From positions 13,268,001 through 13,332,000 of the forward strand of contig CP053153.1 of NCBI GenBank assembly GCA_014607495.2: 64,000 nucleotides of DNA. The letters run 5' to 3'. The first letter of the stretch is position 1. Each line of letters begins with the position of its first letter. Origin of the DNA: Carposina sasakii. Lineage: Eukaryota > Arthropoda > Insecta > Lepidoptera > Carposinidae. Made by a program: the position numbers and the translations under genes. The notes beneath the pieces are model-generated. The model had not been told where the DNA came from and ran no database searches. It worked only from the letters and a program-made list of their open reading frames with translations. Below are positions 1 to 11,410 of the stretch, piece by piece.

Positions 1-30
1 CTTCTCAAGGCTGTAAATGATGATTAATAA
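1..30 (+). repeat. End of a LINE-type 3' tail (partial)
   Basis: The first bases match the tail at 63115-63145, where a GGCTGTAAATGATGAT run ends in repeated GAT triplets. Such tails are the 3' ends of truncated non-LTR retrotransposons in lepidopteran genomes. The element is cut off by the window edge, so nothing more can be said. Confidence 0.4.
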
Positions 31-136
31 TTTAATTGTATACTATTCTGGCAATACGTTGCATAAAATGTTAACACAAACCTTATTTAGAAGTTAATAA
101 GAGATCGTTCTAGAAATATAAGTGATATTAAATATT

Positions 137-338
137 ATAAAATTATTAATAAAGAAATGGAAAAAATTCCTCACCCGGGTGGGAATCGAACCCACGACCT
201 CTGCATTCCGTGCCAGCGCTCTTACCACTGAGCCACCGGGTCAATTACTCGGGTGACGAATTTTACCATCTCTTTTTGAAATTACATTATTGGAAACGTT
301 ATTTTTCATCCCGAAAGCTATACATAAGCCAAATCTCG
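137..338 (-). repeat. tRNA-derived SINE, copy 1
   Basis: This block is the reverse complement of 17985-18185 over about 200 bp. In element orientation it has a leader of about 95 bp, a 72-nt tRNA-like part (171-242) and a short AT-rich 3' end reading TTATTAATAATTTTAT. The orientation is set by the two other copies, which are bounded by target-site duplications. A second sequence like the 3' end lies at about 444-466, so the outer boundary of this copy is uncertain. The match to the other copy stops near 338. Confidence 0.75.
171..242 (-). tRNA. tRNA-like sequence in SINE (probable pseudo-tRNA)
   Basis: Read on the - strand, this 72-nt segment has an A box (TGGCTCAGTGG) and a perfect B box (GGTTCGATTCC). 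The acceptor stem pairs at 6 of 7 positions. The anticodon arm is defective: CTGGC faces GCAGA with a base missing, and the loop lacks the usual T33. It therefore looks like the RNA polymerase III promoter of a SINE rather than a working tRNA. A near-identical copy lies at 18080-18151. Confidence 0.4.
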
Positions 339-1178
339 GCAAACAAAGCTGAATCCCTCAGCACAATGTTTTAATGATGAAACGATCAACCATATCCTAA
401 CGGATTATATTATGGAGAAGTGTTTTTATCTTAATCAAGATATTATATATTATAAAATTATTAATAAATAATTAGAAAGAAATAAGAACTATGTATAATG
501 TATATATTTCCGCCAAGAGATTCTCCTTAAGATTCTGTTTCAATGATAAGCATCTAGGTACTACTTGTTCTTTGGCATCTATGTATATAATGGGGTTATA
601 AAAATAAGTTTGCTATCTAAAATCTTACATTCGCTGTTAATTAACTAGCATTAATGGTTTAAGTTTAATATTACGAAATCACAAGATAACTTCAATAATT
701 TACTAAAAAGTTATATTAACTAAATCGTAAAAAAAAATCATAAGGTCTCTTTTTGTCCGATCCAGTTGATGCATTCACAATAAACTTCATAATAAATAAA
801 TAGATGCACGATCCATCAAAGCCGAACTGGCTTGCATTTATTAATTTTTGACATAGGCGGCCATTTTGGTTTTCGGCAGCTGTTCGAAGTTCGATGACCT
901 CTTTTTTGTACCATATCCAGGTAGAGTCCTTTTTCTATGATGTAAACTTTATAGAACCCTGTAATTTTAAGGATTCTATGATAGAGCTTAAAATTATATT
1001 CATTCTTTATTCCCTTTATCTTGAAATTAATAATGATGTAAGAACAGATGAATTTAGGTCAACTACAATGTACATTCCTTTATGACTCCATCTACATAAG
1101 CTATAGAGAAATAGGTAAAAAAACGAGTTTACCTATAAGTAAGACACATTTCCCCGGTAAATTTAAGTTGCGTTGGTA
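339..1178. other. AT-rich stretch, no gene seen
   Basis: No open frame looks coding here. The stretch is AT-rich with scattered short A and T runs. One SINE-like 3' end remnant lies near 444-466. Confidence 0.5.
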
Positions 1179-1651
1179 TACAGGATGTTTGTGTGAAAAT
1201 ATTGATATGAAATATTGTCTGCAGACCACGATTCCGAGGTGGAAAACACTGAAAATTTTCGCATGAAAATTCTAAAATTTTCCGACAATTTCTTTATAAT
1301 TTTAGGAGAAAAATAATTTAGTTCGTTTAATTACTTAAAAATATTTTTTTTATTAAAACATGATTTTAAAAAAGTTTCCCTCAATAAAAGTTCAAATAAC
1401 TGATCAACCCTAATGGAGAGTCACAAGTGATCCAAAAAAACAGCAATTTGTCACAAAATAACTAATAATAATAATCCATTAGTCACAGGATCACCCGATA
1501 CAATTGGCGCGGAGAGCAAAGATTACCCTACTGATATTCAAATCAAAACCACATTTCCTGCGAGTAATAACACTGTCGTATACGAGTAACTCAACACAAT
1601 GGTACTTATTTAGCATTTCAGTATTTGCCTGGCTGTCACCCACACCCTGTA
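1179..1651 (+). mobile_element. CAGGGTG-end element, family 2, copy 1
   Basis: This 473-bp unit matches 57981-58431 along its length, with many point differences. Its end reads CCTGGCTGTCACC-CACACCCTGTA. The intact copy shows the start as the inverted form of this, with a CAGGGTGTTTGTGACAGCC start. The start of this copy is decayed (CAGGATGTTTGTG). A TA flanks each end, which is the target preference of Tc1/mariner elements. There is no transposase, so it would be a non-autonomous element. Confidence 0.7.
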
Positions 1652-2340
1652 TTACTATACGTCCAGCAGTTTAGCCCGTGAATATGTTCACTTAAATAAT
1701 ATAACTAATTGATATGTTGATAAATGTATGAAACTTATATCAGATTTGACCTGACTCAGTACTTAACTAAGTCATAAATCCATAGGCACAGCTGCCGTTA
1801 GCCAGCATATGGCGCTTCCTATAAAGGCAGCTGCGCGCGCACAACTTATAATGGATGACGCGAAATGTCAATTGAACTAGGTATGTGACAGGTTAGGCTG
1901 TCGATTATTGTGGTTAGAATAGAACTAGTTGTTTTAAGTATGACATTGTAATAAAATAAAGCGCCATCATGTATAATTTCATAGTAAATACCACCTGCAA
2001 TATTGACAATGCCTATATTCAATCGAGGAGTATAGGCTACGGGTATAGGCCTTCGATTGAAGTATAGTTCTGTCTGTCATTTACTCATAGGTTAAGTTTA
2101 ACTAAATAGAAAATAAATAAAATATCCTGTAGTGTGTAGGTTAGGTTATGTTGCTAAATAAGCGATTAAAACTACGTTTGCAAATCTAACTGAATTGCAG
2201 TAACAGACATGCAAAATTTATTTGCGCGTTGTCTGTCAATTTTTTATACAGCCACTTCGTAAACAGAAATTTTTTATATATATTGGTAGAATTGAAGAGG
2301 AATGAATCATTTTGAATAATATATATGTCATTTGTTACAG
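1652..2340. other. Non-coding, possible intron
   Basis: No coding frame was found. A candidate splice acceptor ends this stretch at 2340. An imperfect palindrome built on CGAGGAGTATAGGC and CCTATACTC-like parts lies near 2000-2070. Confidence 0.4.
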
Positions 2341-2403
2341 GTAAGTGTCGAGGCTTTTCAGAAACATCAGAACAGACATGCAAGAGGGCGACCGGCGAAT
2401 AAG
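2341..2403 (+). CDS. Candidate exon: C2H2 zinc finger half plus AT-hook-like patch
   Basis: This 63-bp open segment is bounded by an acceptor (CATTTGTTACAG before 2341) and a donor (AAG then GTATAA from 2404). In phase 0 it gives 21 codons reading VSVEAFQKHQNRH then ARGRPANK. The F-x2-H-x3-H spacing is the second half of a C2H2 zinc finger, and RGRP is the core of an AT-hook. Together they suggest a nuclear DNA-binding protein. The C-x2-C half would have to lie in an exon upstream of this one, possibly outside the window. Both ends are phase 0, which matches the candidate exon at 22010-22096 on the same strand. The splice sites and motif are seen directly; the gene identity is not recognised. 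A chance match is possible because the segment is short. Confidence 0.5.
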
Positions 2404-3171
2404 GTATAATTATATTAAGTTGCACGATAAAATAGAAATTTTGATTAATATTTTAAATCCTAGCTTACGTCATGTTGATTTTTCTACAAAAATTTTGGTT
2501 ATAGTTAAAAATTGACAGATTATTTCTTTAAAAATTATCTGACTATAAGACAAATAGGAAACCAGATCTTGAAAACTGTAAGATTACTCAAATAAACATT
2601 TTAAGTACAATAACTGTACTGTTTATATCACATTATATTATTTCATTAAAAATACAATCAAAACGTTTAAATTCGCAACAGACAGCAGACTATAACGCGT
2701 CAAAACCAAACGCAAAACATTAACATAACATGAAAACACTTTCGAGAAATCGCAGTAACACGAGTTGAAAGGTTGAATGAGTCACCGCGGGCCGAAGACG
2801 GGGGGTAGGGGGAGGGAAAACGATCGAGGGTGAAAATGCGACGTTGCATTTTCTTTTTTTCTCAGCCGGTTTCCACACTGTTGCCGTTCTCTCTAATTGC
2901 CGCACCTAGAGTGAGAGGGAGCAATTTTTTTTAATCCCTATAATTAGTAAGCTTCGAAGCTCTTATTTTAATCTCCGAGGCAATAAGGTTTTATGTCATT
3001 TTTTACGTCAACTACGGCTTAGGACTTTTTCTTATACTAAGCTGGTAATTAATGGGAATGTGATATTTTGAAAATGTTATTAAATGATAGATAACAAATA
3101 GTTTTGTAACAGACTACAAAAAAGAGAGGTTATCAATTCGTCTGTATGTTTTTTTTATGTCTGTTACCTTA
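2404..3171. other. Non-coding, possible intron
   Basis: No coding frame was found. A more GC-rich block at about 2760-2930 contains a G-rich run near 2798-2817 and is flanked by AT-rich DNA. It could be a regulatory patch, but no specific site is recognised. Confidence 0.4.
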
Positions 3172-4010
3172 GAACTCCGTCATTTATGAACCGATTTCAA
3201 TTTTTTTTAAAGTTTGACATGGTATGCTTCCAAGTTGGTCCCATATTCACCATGTCAGGATCTGATGATGGGATCTTGGAGAAATCGAGGGCAATCCGCA
3301 AATATTGTAGGTCCATGTAGTCTGTTTTTATACTTTTACTGAGCGTTTTGATCACCTACATATAAAACATAACATCTGATGATGGAATCTCTAAGGAATC
3401 TAGGGATATCCTCAAATATAAAAGGCACGAGTAGTCCGTTTTTAGATTTTTATAGAGAATTTTGGTCAGCTACACATAATATAAAGGAAACGAGGGTCTG
3501 ATGATGGAGCCGCCGAAAAACAGATAGTGGAACTTTTTAGTAACAAAATCCCCCTATGGCAGGGGGAGGCCTACGTCCAGTAGTGGACTGCAATAGGCTT
3601 ATGAAGATGAAGATAATTGTGTTAAGTGGTGAAATTATATTTTGCGTTAAGCCGTGTCCGAAGTAAGATGGTTATAGAGGAAGAGGTAGACATGAGAATA
3701 ACGAGATGACGGATAATAGGGATGAATGAAAGAAGAGTACCTACATATTGCACCGACCCCAAATGATTGGGAACAGGGCAGGAAGAAGGAGTGTAATTAT
3801 ATGTTGCTTATATTGTCAGACGTAAAGTTTCGAAGCCTACTCATTTCTCTCTTTTGTCATGTGGCCTATTAAATCATTTGCTGGCATATAAATCTGACAA
3901 TATTATGCCTTCTAAACTTCGTACACGGCTTAACGAAATATATATTTGGCCTTTAGTAAAATTTTACTTTAGTAAGCTCGAGTTTTGGGAAGTCGGTTTT
4001 TCGTTTTAAA
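3172..4010 (+). repeat. Repeat A, uninterrupted copy (about 840 bp)
   Basis: This unit matches 26603-32960 once the two large insertions in that copy are removed. It starts with GAACTCCGTCATTTATGAAC and ends with AGTCGGTTTTTCGTTTTAAA. Inside it lie a LINE-tail-like part (about 3550-3605, GGCCTACGTCCAGTAGTGGA) and an inverted pair, 3643-3664 and 3915-3937, built on CGTTAAGCCGTGT and ACACGGCTTAACG. A second inverted pair, ATTGTCAGA and TCTGACAAT, lies between them. It serves as the empty-site reference for both insertions in copy 2. The class is not clear; it has no coding capacity. Confidence 0.8.
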
Positions 4011-4049
4011 AAAAAAAATTTATCTTACTACAAATTTTGCTGTTTAATG

Positions 4050-4283
4050 TTACAATCCAACCTGTTCATATTGTCCAACTTGTGCATATTGTTTCGGTAT
4101 TAATCTAGGTTTTGCTTTTGCCATAAAAATATTAAGTAAATAAACATAACCAAAGATTAATGAGACCAAAAGTTGAACAAAGTTTAACCTAAATCTTAGA
4201 CTTTGCTTCCAAAAATCCAGGTAACTAAAAAACTGCCGACAAGCAGCTGCTAAAGCTATATTAGCAAATAATTTATCCACCAT
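4050..4283 (-). CDS. Candidate small single-pass membrane protein (77 aa)
   Basis: The frame starts at an ATG in a strong context (ACA before, G after) and runs to TAA. An upstream in-frame extension to 4421 exists, but its sequence is less protein-like. The product opens MVDKLFANIALAAACRQFF, has a hydrophobic span at about residues 33-55 (core LVSLIFGYVYLLNIF), then a basic stretch (KAKPRLIPK) and a polar C-terminus with a repeated QVGQYEQVG-type pattern. This layout fits a small single-pass membrane protein. No family is recognised. The sequence upstream on this strand (4380-4420) has TGACATTTGACAGTT-type motifs often seen near insect promoters. The 3' end lies about 40 bp from the end of Repeat A, so the 3' UTR may be cut. 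It could also be a chance frame; codon bias was not computed. Confidence 0.3.
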   Translation of the reverse strand: MVDKLFANIALAAACRQFFSYLDFWKQSLRFRLNFVQLLVSLIFGYVYLLNIFMAKAKPRLIPKQYAQVGQYEQVGL

Positions 4284-4545
4284 TGTGCACTGAACCATCC
4301 AAATCTTATTGTTGCACAACTTGCATCTAAAGAAACTTTGGTACCTGAATCTTTTATCCTTTTTTTTGATCAAATAAAACACAATACAGCTTACTCTGTC
4401 TGAACTGTCAAATGTCAACAAGGACTATAGATACGAAGGAATATAAACTTTATACTGCCAACATTTAGGTTTGTACGTTTTTATGTTCGTCGCTGCAGAT
4501 GTTATTTGGAACCGAAAAATAAAGTTGTAGATTTATTCACTTCTA

Positions 4546-5620
4546 TTGGACACCCGCGACTCCGTCCGCGTGAACTACAGAAAAGGCAAAATGTCGAAAT
4601 TATCCGGGATAAAAACATTTTCCCGGGATAAAATGTAGCCTATATGTTAAGTGCGATCTGTCACAATATATTCCTAAAAACTGCATCGAAATTGGTTCAG
4701 CCGTTTCTGATATTAGCGTGCACAAACGCAAAGACAAACAGACAAACCAACAAACAGACAAAAACCAAAAAGGTACTATTGCGATGATAAAAGTCTTCTA
4801 TAATATTTGGAACGAAGTTTTTTCATATATTTTGCTGCGCGACCGAACTGAAAAAAATGTGATTCCGTAAGAAAAATGTACAGTTAAATGAGATTTTTTT
4901 TATGTAGACAGTCAATTATAAACCAAAATTTTTTTTTGTTTGGATAGATCCGTTACATTTTATTATACAGGGTGATTTTTGGTCGTCAATGCTGCTGTGC
5001 TGATGATGAAGTTCCCGGTTAGGAGTTGGGAAAACTACTAGTTAGTAGTATGTAGGGCTGACGTGTTCTTGAATCCTCATGCTGCTGTCTGATGATCACG
5101 ATCATATGGGAGACAGTTCTCCATGGAAGCATACCAGGGAAGTGTCTGGTTCCCAAGATATTAGGGTATAAAGTTGAGTAAATAGACTACGTTTTTCTGC
5201 ATAAATGCACATAGTAAGATTTTTTCACTTAAAATAATTAATATCTGTATACGAAAAAACTAGCATTAACGTTAAATGAGACTGCGCAGGCGCGACAGGT
5301 ATACACACGAGTAGTGTATAAACCTTTCTCTTTCTCCCTCTTTCTTTTGTTCTCTCATTCCTTCTCTCTCTATTACCTCCACCCCGATCAAGTATATACT
5401 CATTAATTATGGACAAGCACGTGTTATTATTTTTTTAAATTGAGCACGATTTTTCTTTTGCATTGTGTCGATTCTACATTAGCCGAAGGAACTTCGTTCC
5501 TACCTGGTGTCCCACGACACCACATTTTTTTGGCTTAAACTTACTTTATTTGATCTATAGAGTACGTACCCTTCGTTAAGAGTGGCAACGAAAAAACACC
5601 CTGTATGTATATAGATAGAT
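4546..5620 (-). mobile_element. Non-autonomous Helitron, interrupted copy
   Basis: This copy belongs to the family best seen at 35794-36103. Its 3' side (4546 onward) carries the GC hairpin CACCCGCGACTCCGTCCGCG, but the terminal CTAG is decayed. The body runs to 4965 and ends in ATTTTATTATA. A CAGGGTG element (4966-5606) then interrupts it. The missing Helitron 5' end resumes as TGTATATAGA at 5607-5620. Two tandem CAGACAAACCAACAAACAGA-like stretches occur near 4735-4760. Confidence 0.65.
4966..5606 (+). mobile_element. CAGGGTG-end element, family 1, copy a
   Basis: The start is TACAGGGTGATTTTTGGTCG and the end is CGAAAAAACACCCTGTA, an imperfect TIR pair flanked by TA. At 641 bp it is longer than the ~385-bp relatives. 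The extra length lies in the left part (about 4990-5090) and around 5275-5420, which holds a CT-rich run and matches no other copy here. The element is inserted in the 5' end of a Helitron. No transposase is present. Confidence 0.75.
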
Positions 5621-5841
5621 AGATGAAAATTTTATCACCTCTTTCAAATGGTACGCTAAATTTAACATTTTTATCCAAGAAAATATTGTGTATATCCCAC
5701 TTTACAAAAAGTAAAAATATTTACACTTAATGTTTATACATTGTACAATAAAACATTTAACGTTAGTTCCTGCTACTAGTAAACAAGTAGATTGAATCTA
5801 GGTAATTGACACTACGAAATTATAAAAATATTCAAGCTTAC

Positions 5842-5986
5842 CTTTCTCATTATCTAAAACAGTGAGAAAAAAACCGTATCGCCTGCGCACACGCAGCGAA
5901 AAGCAAGATGGCGCGCGTCCGGCCCACGCCACTTCCTGCTCACATCCGTGTAACTCGAGCCTGCAGGCTTGGACAATCAATTTATA
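5842..5986 (-). promoter_or_regulatory. Candidate promoter and first exon with splice donor
   Basis: On the - strand a TATAAA box (5981-5986) is followed by a GC-rich stretch containing GCAAGATGGCGCG-type sequence on the opposite strand (YY1-like AAGATGGC). It then reaches a near-perfect donor, GAGAAAG before GTAAGC, with the last exon base at 5842. Transcription would start about 30 bp after the TATA box, near 5950. The exon could be a 5' UTR. The membrane-protein frame at 4050-4283 lies downstream on the same strand and would be a natural partner, with the Helitron nest in the intron between them. The link is inference. Confidence 0.3.
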
Positions 5987-8260
5987 CGGCCTTATTGGAA
6001 AATAAACTACTTTTAAAATAGCTAATTGGAAATAAAAAAGAAAATAAACAGAGATTATAAATTTACTTCAATAACAATAAAGAAAAACGAAAAAAAATTT
6101 ACTTCCAAAATTTATAGAATCGTTTATTTAAATTAAATGGGTAATTTATTTCCTGTAGTATCTTTGAAAAAAAAGTAGCTATCGGTACAATTTCGCAATC
6201 CCTATGGTAAACAGTACTACTAGGTCCACTAAATTGTACTATGAGATTTCTCATACAAATTACTTTAAAAAAAGTTTTTTTTTAAATTATTTTACAATCA
6301 ATCATCACATAGGTGTAAGAAACAGAAACACCACTTAAACCATTGAGGTTTATATGTGGTGCAGTCTGCTCATTAAAAATTGGTAAACATAGTTATGTAT
6401 AGGTCATAAATTTGTCCAGGATAATAGATACCTACTTATTAAATTTATCGTTATAGTTACGAATAGGTTAGTGGCATCTTGTTTGGCGTATTTATTGTAT
6501 TTAGAGATTAACCAAAAGGTTCAGTGTAAACTACAGTCTCTTGGGCAGGAATTTCACAAACTGTCATAGCTTCTTAAGCATTGCTAACTACAAATTTAGT
6601 GTTTCCGGAATAAAAGAAAACGTACGTTTAGTGCAAAATATGTGGGTGGGTGTTACGATTTATCTTCTGGTACAATATAGCCAACTCTCCCCTATACATA
6701 ATTATTTTACGTCATTTCTTGAAAGTAAACAACTGTAGATTTGTTTATTAAGCAAGGGTCCTCATTGCGTTCGTTTTATATCAGGAAATTTATGAAAATG
6801 TTTTACAAAAATTTATTTATAGGTACAATACAAACTAACCGATCCCTATTTTATCTCTTCCACATTAAGTTCATAATGGTTACTGGTGCCTTCGATAACT
6901 AATAAAATAATAAAGGAGCCCATCTTAGTTACTTCCTTATACATTAAAATAATCGAAACAGAATATCAGTATATAGACATAGAATATAGACATTCATTAT
7001 CCGCATAAATGAATACATTATCAACTTTCTTATATAATTTACGACAAAATTATACTGCATTTGTCATCGGACTACAAGCACATCAGTTTCAATTTTGGCG
7101 ATACGCAGTTTGAATTTATTAAACTGTAAAATGTTCCAAAAAGTATTCAACTCGCGTCTCTTTCGAGTCAATAGTCGCAGGAAAGAGAGGGGTATCTCGC
7201 CATCTCACTCGCTCGGATGACACTTCCGAGAATCGTCTGGGCTTTTGAAGTATTTGAAATGCTCCACACACGATCCCGTTAGTTTACTACTTCTGCCGTT
7301 TTCCATTCACTTTCTGTGATTTTTTTTTCGAGTCTACCCTTTGTTAGTTACCCCTCGAATTAATGCGAACTAGAAGATACAAGCGTCTATTGTTATTGAC
7401 ACAATAGATAAGTTGGTTTAATAACTGTCTGGGTGTGTCGTCTACCTGGCAACAAAAATTAGTTAAATTCTTTGCCTATGGTAAATCTGAGAACTGTACG
7501 ATTAAAGTATTCCAATCTCAACATGTTCTTTAAACCTGTGATTCCTGTATAAACTCGGTATTAAACATGAATAACAATTCAGTTGTAATTAAACGTGTAA
7601 CATTAAAATAATTTTTTTTACGTTAAAAGCACGAAATAACGCCCAAAACATTTCGCACCTACAATCACGTGGTCATGAAAATGAAAATGTCGGTTACAAA
7701 CTACCCCCACCCCTTCCAAATGTCGACGCACGGGGGGACGCGGCGTTGCCAAAACGGAAAGTGAAATTTCGTCACACTCTCCCTCTCATTCACTCACACT
7801 ATTGTTGCACGTGTTGCACGTAAACTTGTGTTTGTGTGCGAGCAATTCGGCAGACGGCTGGTCTATGTGTGCGTTTGTTTTGATGAATACGCAACACTGA
7901 GTCGGGTTGTATTGCGGAGTTGTCAAAAATCATTTGTTTATTGACCGGTTTGGTCTGTGATCATGTTTGCCAAGTATGTGCTAATCACAAACATATTCGA
8001 TGCATACAATGAGTACAATAATTATGCGGATGCACACTATAAACTAAATTGATTGATTCCTGTAAATGATACTGACACTCTACCCATAATACTTAATTCC
8101 CTACATGATTGTGTGACTCCAATGGTTGAGTCACATATCGCATCGTTGTTTGGCACCATAATATATATGATTCATTTTTCAAACACTCCTCTATGTAACC
8201 GGGATAGAAGCTAAACCATGTCAAAGTTGTTTCTCCTTCCTTTAAATCACATCATCCATC
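5987..8260. other. Non-coding stretch with GC-rich patches
   Basis: No coding frame is convincing. Patches of higher GC occur at 7140-7320 and 7670-7960. The second has two ACGTG boxes (GTTGCACGTGTTGCACG) and a G/C run near 7700-7740. These could be regulatory, but nothing is recognised with confidence. Confidence 0.4.
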
Positions 8261-8267
8261 ATTATCG

Positions 8268-8460
8268 TTTTAAGTCTATTACTGAACATAGGCCTTCCCC
8301 AATAATGTTCAATATGGCCTGCATCCATCAGATACCCACGATTCTAACTAAGATACTGTTTAAACACCTTTTTTAGTCATCAGCCCATTGCAGTCCACTG
8401 CTGGAAGTAGGCCTACCCTAGAGCACGACACAAGGCTCGATTTCCCGTTTTTGCATTCCA
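8268..8460 (-). repeat. Two LINE-tail remnants
   Basis: The segments 8268-8330 and 8378-8450 carry versions of the tail that reads ATTGCAGTCCACTGCTGG then AGGCCT in this orientation. The same tail is at 38535, 55540 and, on the other strand, 25650. Both are short, degenerate 3' ends of truncated non-LTR retrotransposons. Confidence 0.5.
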
Positions 8461-9591
8461 ATCACTAGCAGCCGTGCTCTTTAATCACTAAACTATATCA
8501 AATTATTTATTGTTGACTTAAAAGCGCTAGACTTAGACTTTTAGCCTATAAAATATACAAAAGGTCCTCTAAACTTTACCACTTCTTGTAACCGTCTGTA
8601 TACAATATCTGTGTGTGCGTGCGCTGCAATACGAGTACACCTACAGAGAGCTTCCGCCTTCGATCGCCTTCAGTCGTGATTCTGAACAATTAAAGTTATT
8701 AGGCGAATGGAAAGCGAAGAGAAAAAGCTTTTAGGTGTCTCACTACTTTTCTTTATTCATTTGTAAGTTGGAGCGGTCTTTGAGGTTTTATTTGCGACGA
8801 AGCAATGTGGTAGTAAGTTAAAAACATAATTTAAGCGTTCTTTCTTCAATTGTTTTTAAAATATACGTAATTCATTCAAAATTTAATATACTTATATCGA
8901 AAAAACAACACCGATTCCAACACAATAATCGATAACAAATTTTCAAACCAGACATACGTCGTGTAATACATAACATCTCAATTGATTGTCAGCACACCAA
9001 ATGCACCGAATAAAGCCTCAACTTAACCTTAGCCCAAGGCGCGAAAATCCGATAACTTTCGACTCCCCCCTCCCCCCTCTCCCGCCTTTAATGGCATAAA
9101 AAATCAATTTCCCGCTTAAATTACGTCGAGTCGACAAATTGCGAGCGCGTCTAGTCTATAATCGAGTGTTTTTCGGCTTACTACTTAGGTTTTCACAGAC
9201 TAGATATGTTTACGAGCGATTTAGGAATCGATAACGTTCTGCATCGATGAATATAAGTTAGGCACGTTTGCTTCATTAGATCGGTAAATAGGATTTTTGT
9301 GAGCGACGAAGTATTAGAAAAACTCCAGCGATTTTGTTAAAGCTGTTAATGGTTAAATCGTTCTGTAGAATACCTAGTTTCAAATAGTCAATAGGTATAA
9401 TATAACAAAGTAACAATAATGTTGATCTCAAAATTGTATGTTGTACGTACTAAAGTATATACTCGTACGTACATACATACATACAGAAGACTATGTTCCA
9501 GAAACTACAGAAACGTAGGTACTAAAGTACGTATACATCTAAAAACAATATGAAATTAGTGTAGGAGTGCTTGAAGCCTTATTAGATATTA
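8461..9591. other. Non-coding stretch
   Basis: No gene was found. A pyrimidine run with CCCCCCTCCCCCCTCTCCCG lies near 9064-9085, followed by a GTCGAGTCGAC palindrome near 9127. A short GTAC/CATA microsatellite lies at about 9445-9485. Confidence 0.4.
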
Positions 9592-9929
9592 CTAGTGGAT
9601 GCCCGCCACTCCATCCGCGTGGACTACAAAAAAACAAAATGTCGAAATCATCCGACATAAAAACATTTTCCCGGGATAAAAAGTAGCCTATATGTTAAGT
9701 GGGACCTGTCACAATATAATCCTGAAAACTACATCGAAATTGGTTCAGCCGTTTCTGAGATTATCGTGCACAAACGCACAGACAAACAGACAAGCCGACA
9801 TACAGACAAAAATTCCAAAAATCATTCTTTTGGGTACATCATTGGCATTGATAAAGGTCTCCTATAATATTTTTTCTCATATATCTTCCATCAGACAGCG
9901 ATCCGTTACTTTTTTATTATATGTGTAGA
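9592..9929 (-). mobile_element. Non-autonomous Helitron copy
   Basis: The two ends fit Helitron rules on the - strand: a 5' TC (bases 9928-9929 on + read GA) preceded by A, and a 3' CTAG (9592-9595) followed by T, with a GC hairpin just inside (CGCGGATGGAGTGGCGGGC). The 338-bp body has no coding capacity. It matches the copies at 13500, 35794 and 50612. Confidence 0.8.
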
Positions 9930-11410
9930 TTATAGATTCTTAGCGTATATACAAAAAAAAAATTAAATCCAACATTTTCCAAACACTTTCCTTTCAAACC
10001 AGGAACGCACCGGAAAATCGTCAATAAAATTCGCGAACGCACCAATAGTTGACCCCCTGAACGCACACATACACGCCGCATGTCCGTGTGACCTTGACGC
10101 GAGGGCGAAAGTGGGGGCACGTGCCGAGTTCCGCTATTTCTACGCTCTGCTATACTCTATGGTGTGTAGCTGTGTCTATGGTTTTGGAAATCGAACGAGA
10201 TTCGAACGCGTCTGTTTGGTCTAAAGAGTATTTTATGGAACTCTATTCTGTATTAGGACCTTTTTTGGATTCGAAATGCTGTTCCAAAGAGTATTATTGT
10301 AGGACTTTTTTAAACTAAAGCCTAGGTAAGCATTCTAGAATTATCGTTTTGGGCTAAAATACTACTAAAGGCACAGCAGTTCACTCCCCAAGAAATTTTG
10401 ATTATTTTTTAATGACAATCGCTAGCATTGAAATCTATATTTTATTCAGAACTACTTCTGCCATACATGTTCTGTAATTAAACTACAGCAGAATAAGAAT
10501 CTCATACTATAAAATGTATGTCAGACGGGGAATGTTAGTGTATTGATTTGCGCGTCCGTCCATAAGACGAAACGGATTGCCGCTTACATTCCTAGAAAAA
10601 GATTCAGTCATTGAATGAATGAATGTATTTACATAATTTGTTCCACCCACCATAGATTCATTGGAAAATTGTATAATTTTTGTATCGGCGTTCTTATTAA
10701 CCACTGGTAATTTGCTACAAAATCCGCGCTATTTGCTACGAATTCGTAGCAGATCTACGAAATTACTACAAATAGTTTGCGTATTTATTTCGTATATTTC
10801 GTAGTCCTACTACACTTAATTTAGGGAATTTATTTAAAATTGATTTAAAAATATTTTACCCGACTACGACAAAACCAAAAGGAAGGGTTATGACTTCAAT
10901 GTGATCTATATGTATTATTGTGAAAAAATTGTTTTAAATTGCCAAAAAAGCTGACCTCGAACTCATAGAAAGATACGAGAGGCATCAATCTCGATAAAAG
11001 GGCTAGACGCATGCCAGACGGCAATAGGGTCGGTTTACACCCATCCCAAGTCTACCTAACCGCACATGTCCAAGACCCAAACAAATTACGTACAAAACAC
11101 CGCAAAAAAAACTGTTTTGAAATCTATGCCAACGGAATAAGGGCCACATGATTTGAAGATAACCTAGTACATTGATGTGAGGTATACCTAGGCACGTGGA
11201 TAGGGATACAAGGGACAGTGGTAAGGAATAGGTACTTTCACTTTACATATTTTGTTAGGAAGAGACTATTCGTGCAAATAGTGGGTTCGAGATTCGGTTC
11301 GGAAGTAAATTTACATATCTACCACGAGTTGTCGTTTCGGTTGGCAACATTTAAAGTTCTATGAAAAAAGTAGTTCCACTACCTTAAAAATAACTAAGGA
11401 TTATAGTTAT
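9930..11410. other. Non-coding stretch
   Basis: No gene was found. A 16-bp perfect palindrome, GCTACGAATTCGTAGC, lies at 10734-10749 and is followed by several more CTACGA/CGTAGT words to 10810. The 10080-10320 part is GC-richer and contains GGGGCACGTGCC, an E-box palindrome. Confidence 0.4.

Noticed and set aside
171..242. Functional tRNA gene
   Set aside because: The same sequence is part of a retroposed SINE at 17985-18185, and the anticodon arm is defective.
9445..9485. CRISPR-like or satellite array from GTAC/CATA repeats
   Set aside because: It is a short microsatellite. No array of spaced direct repeats exists in the window.
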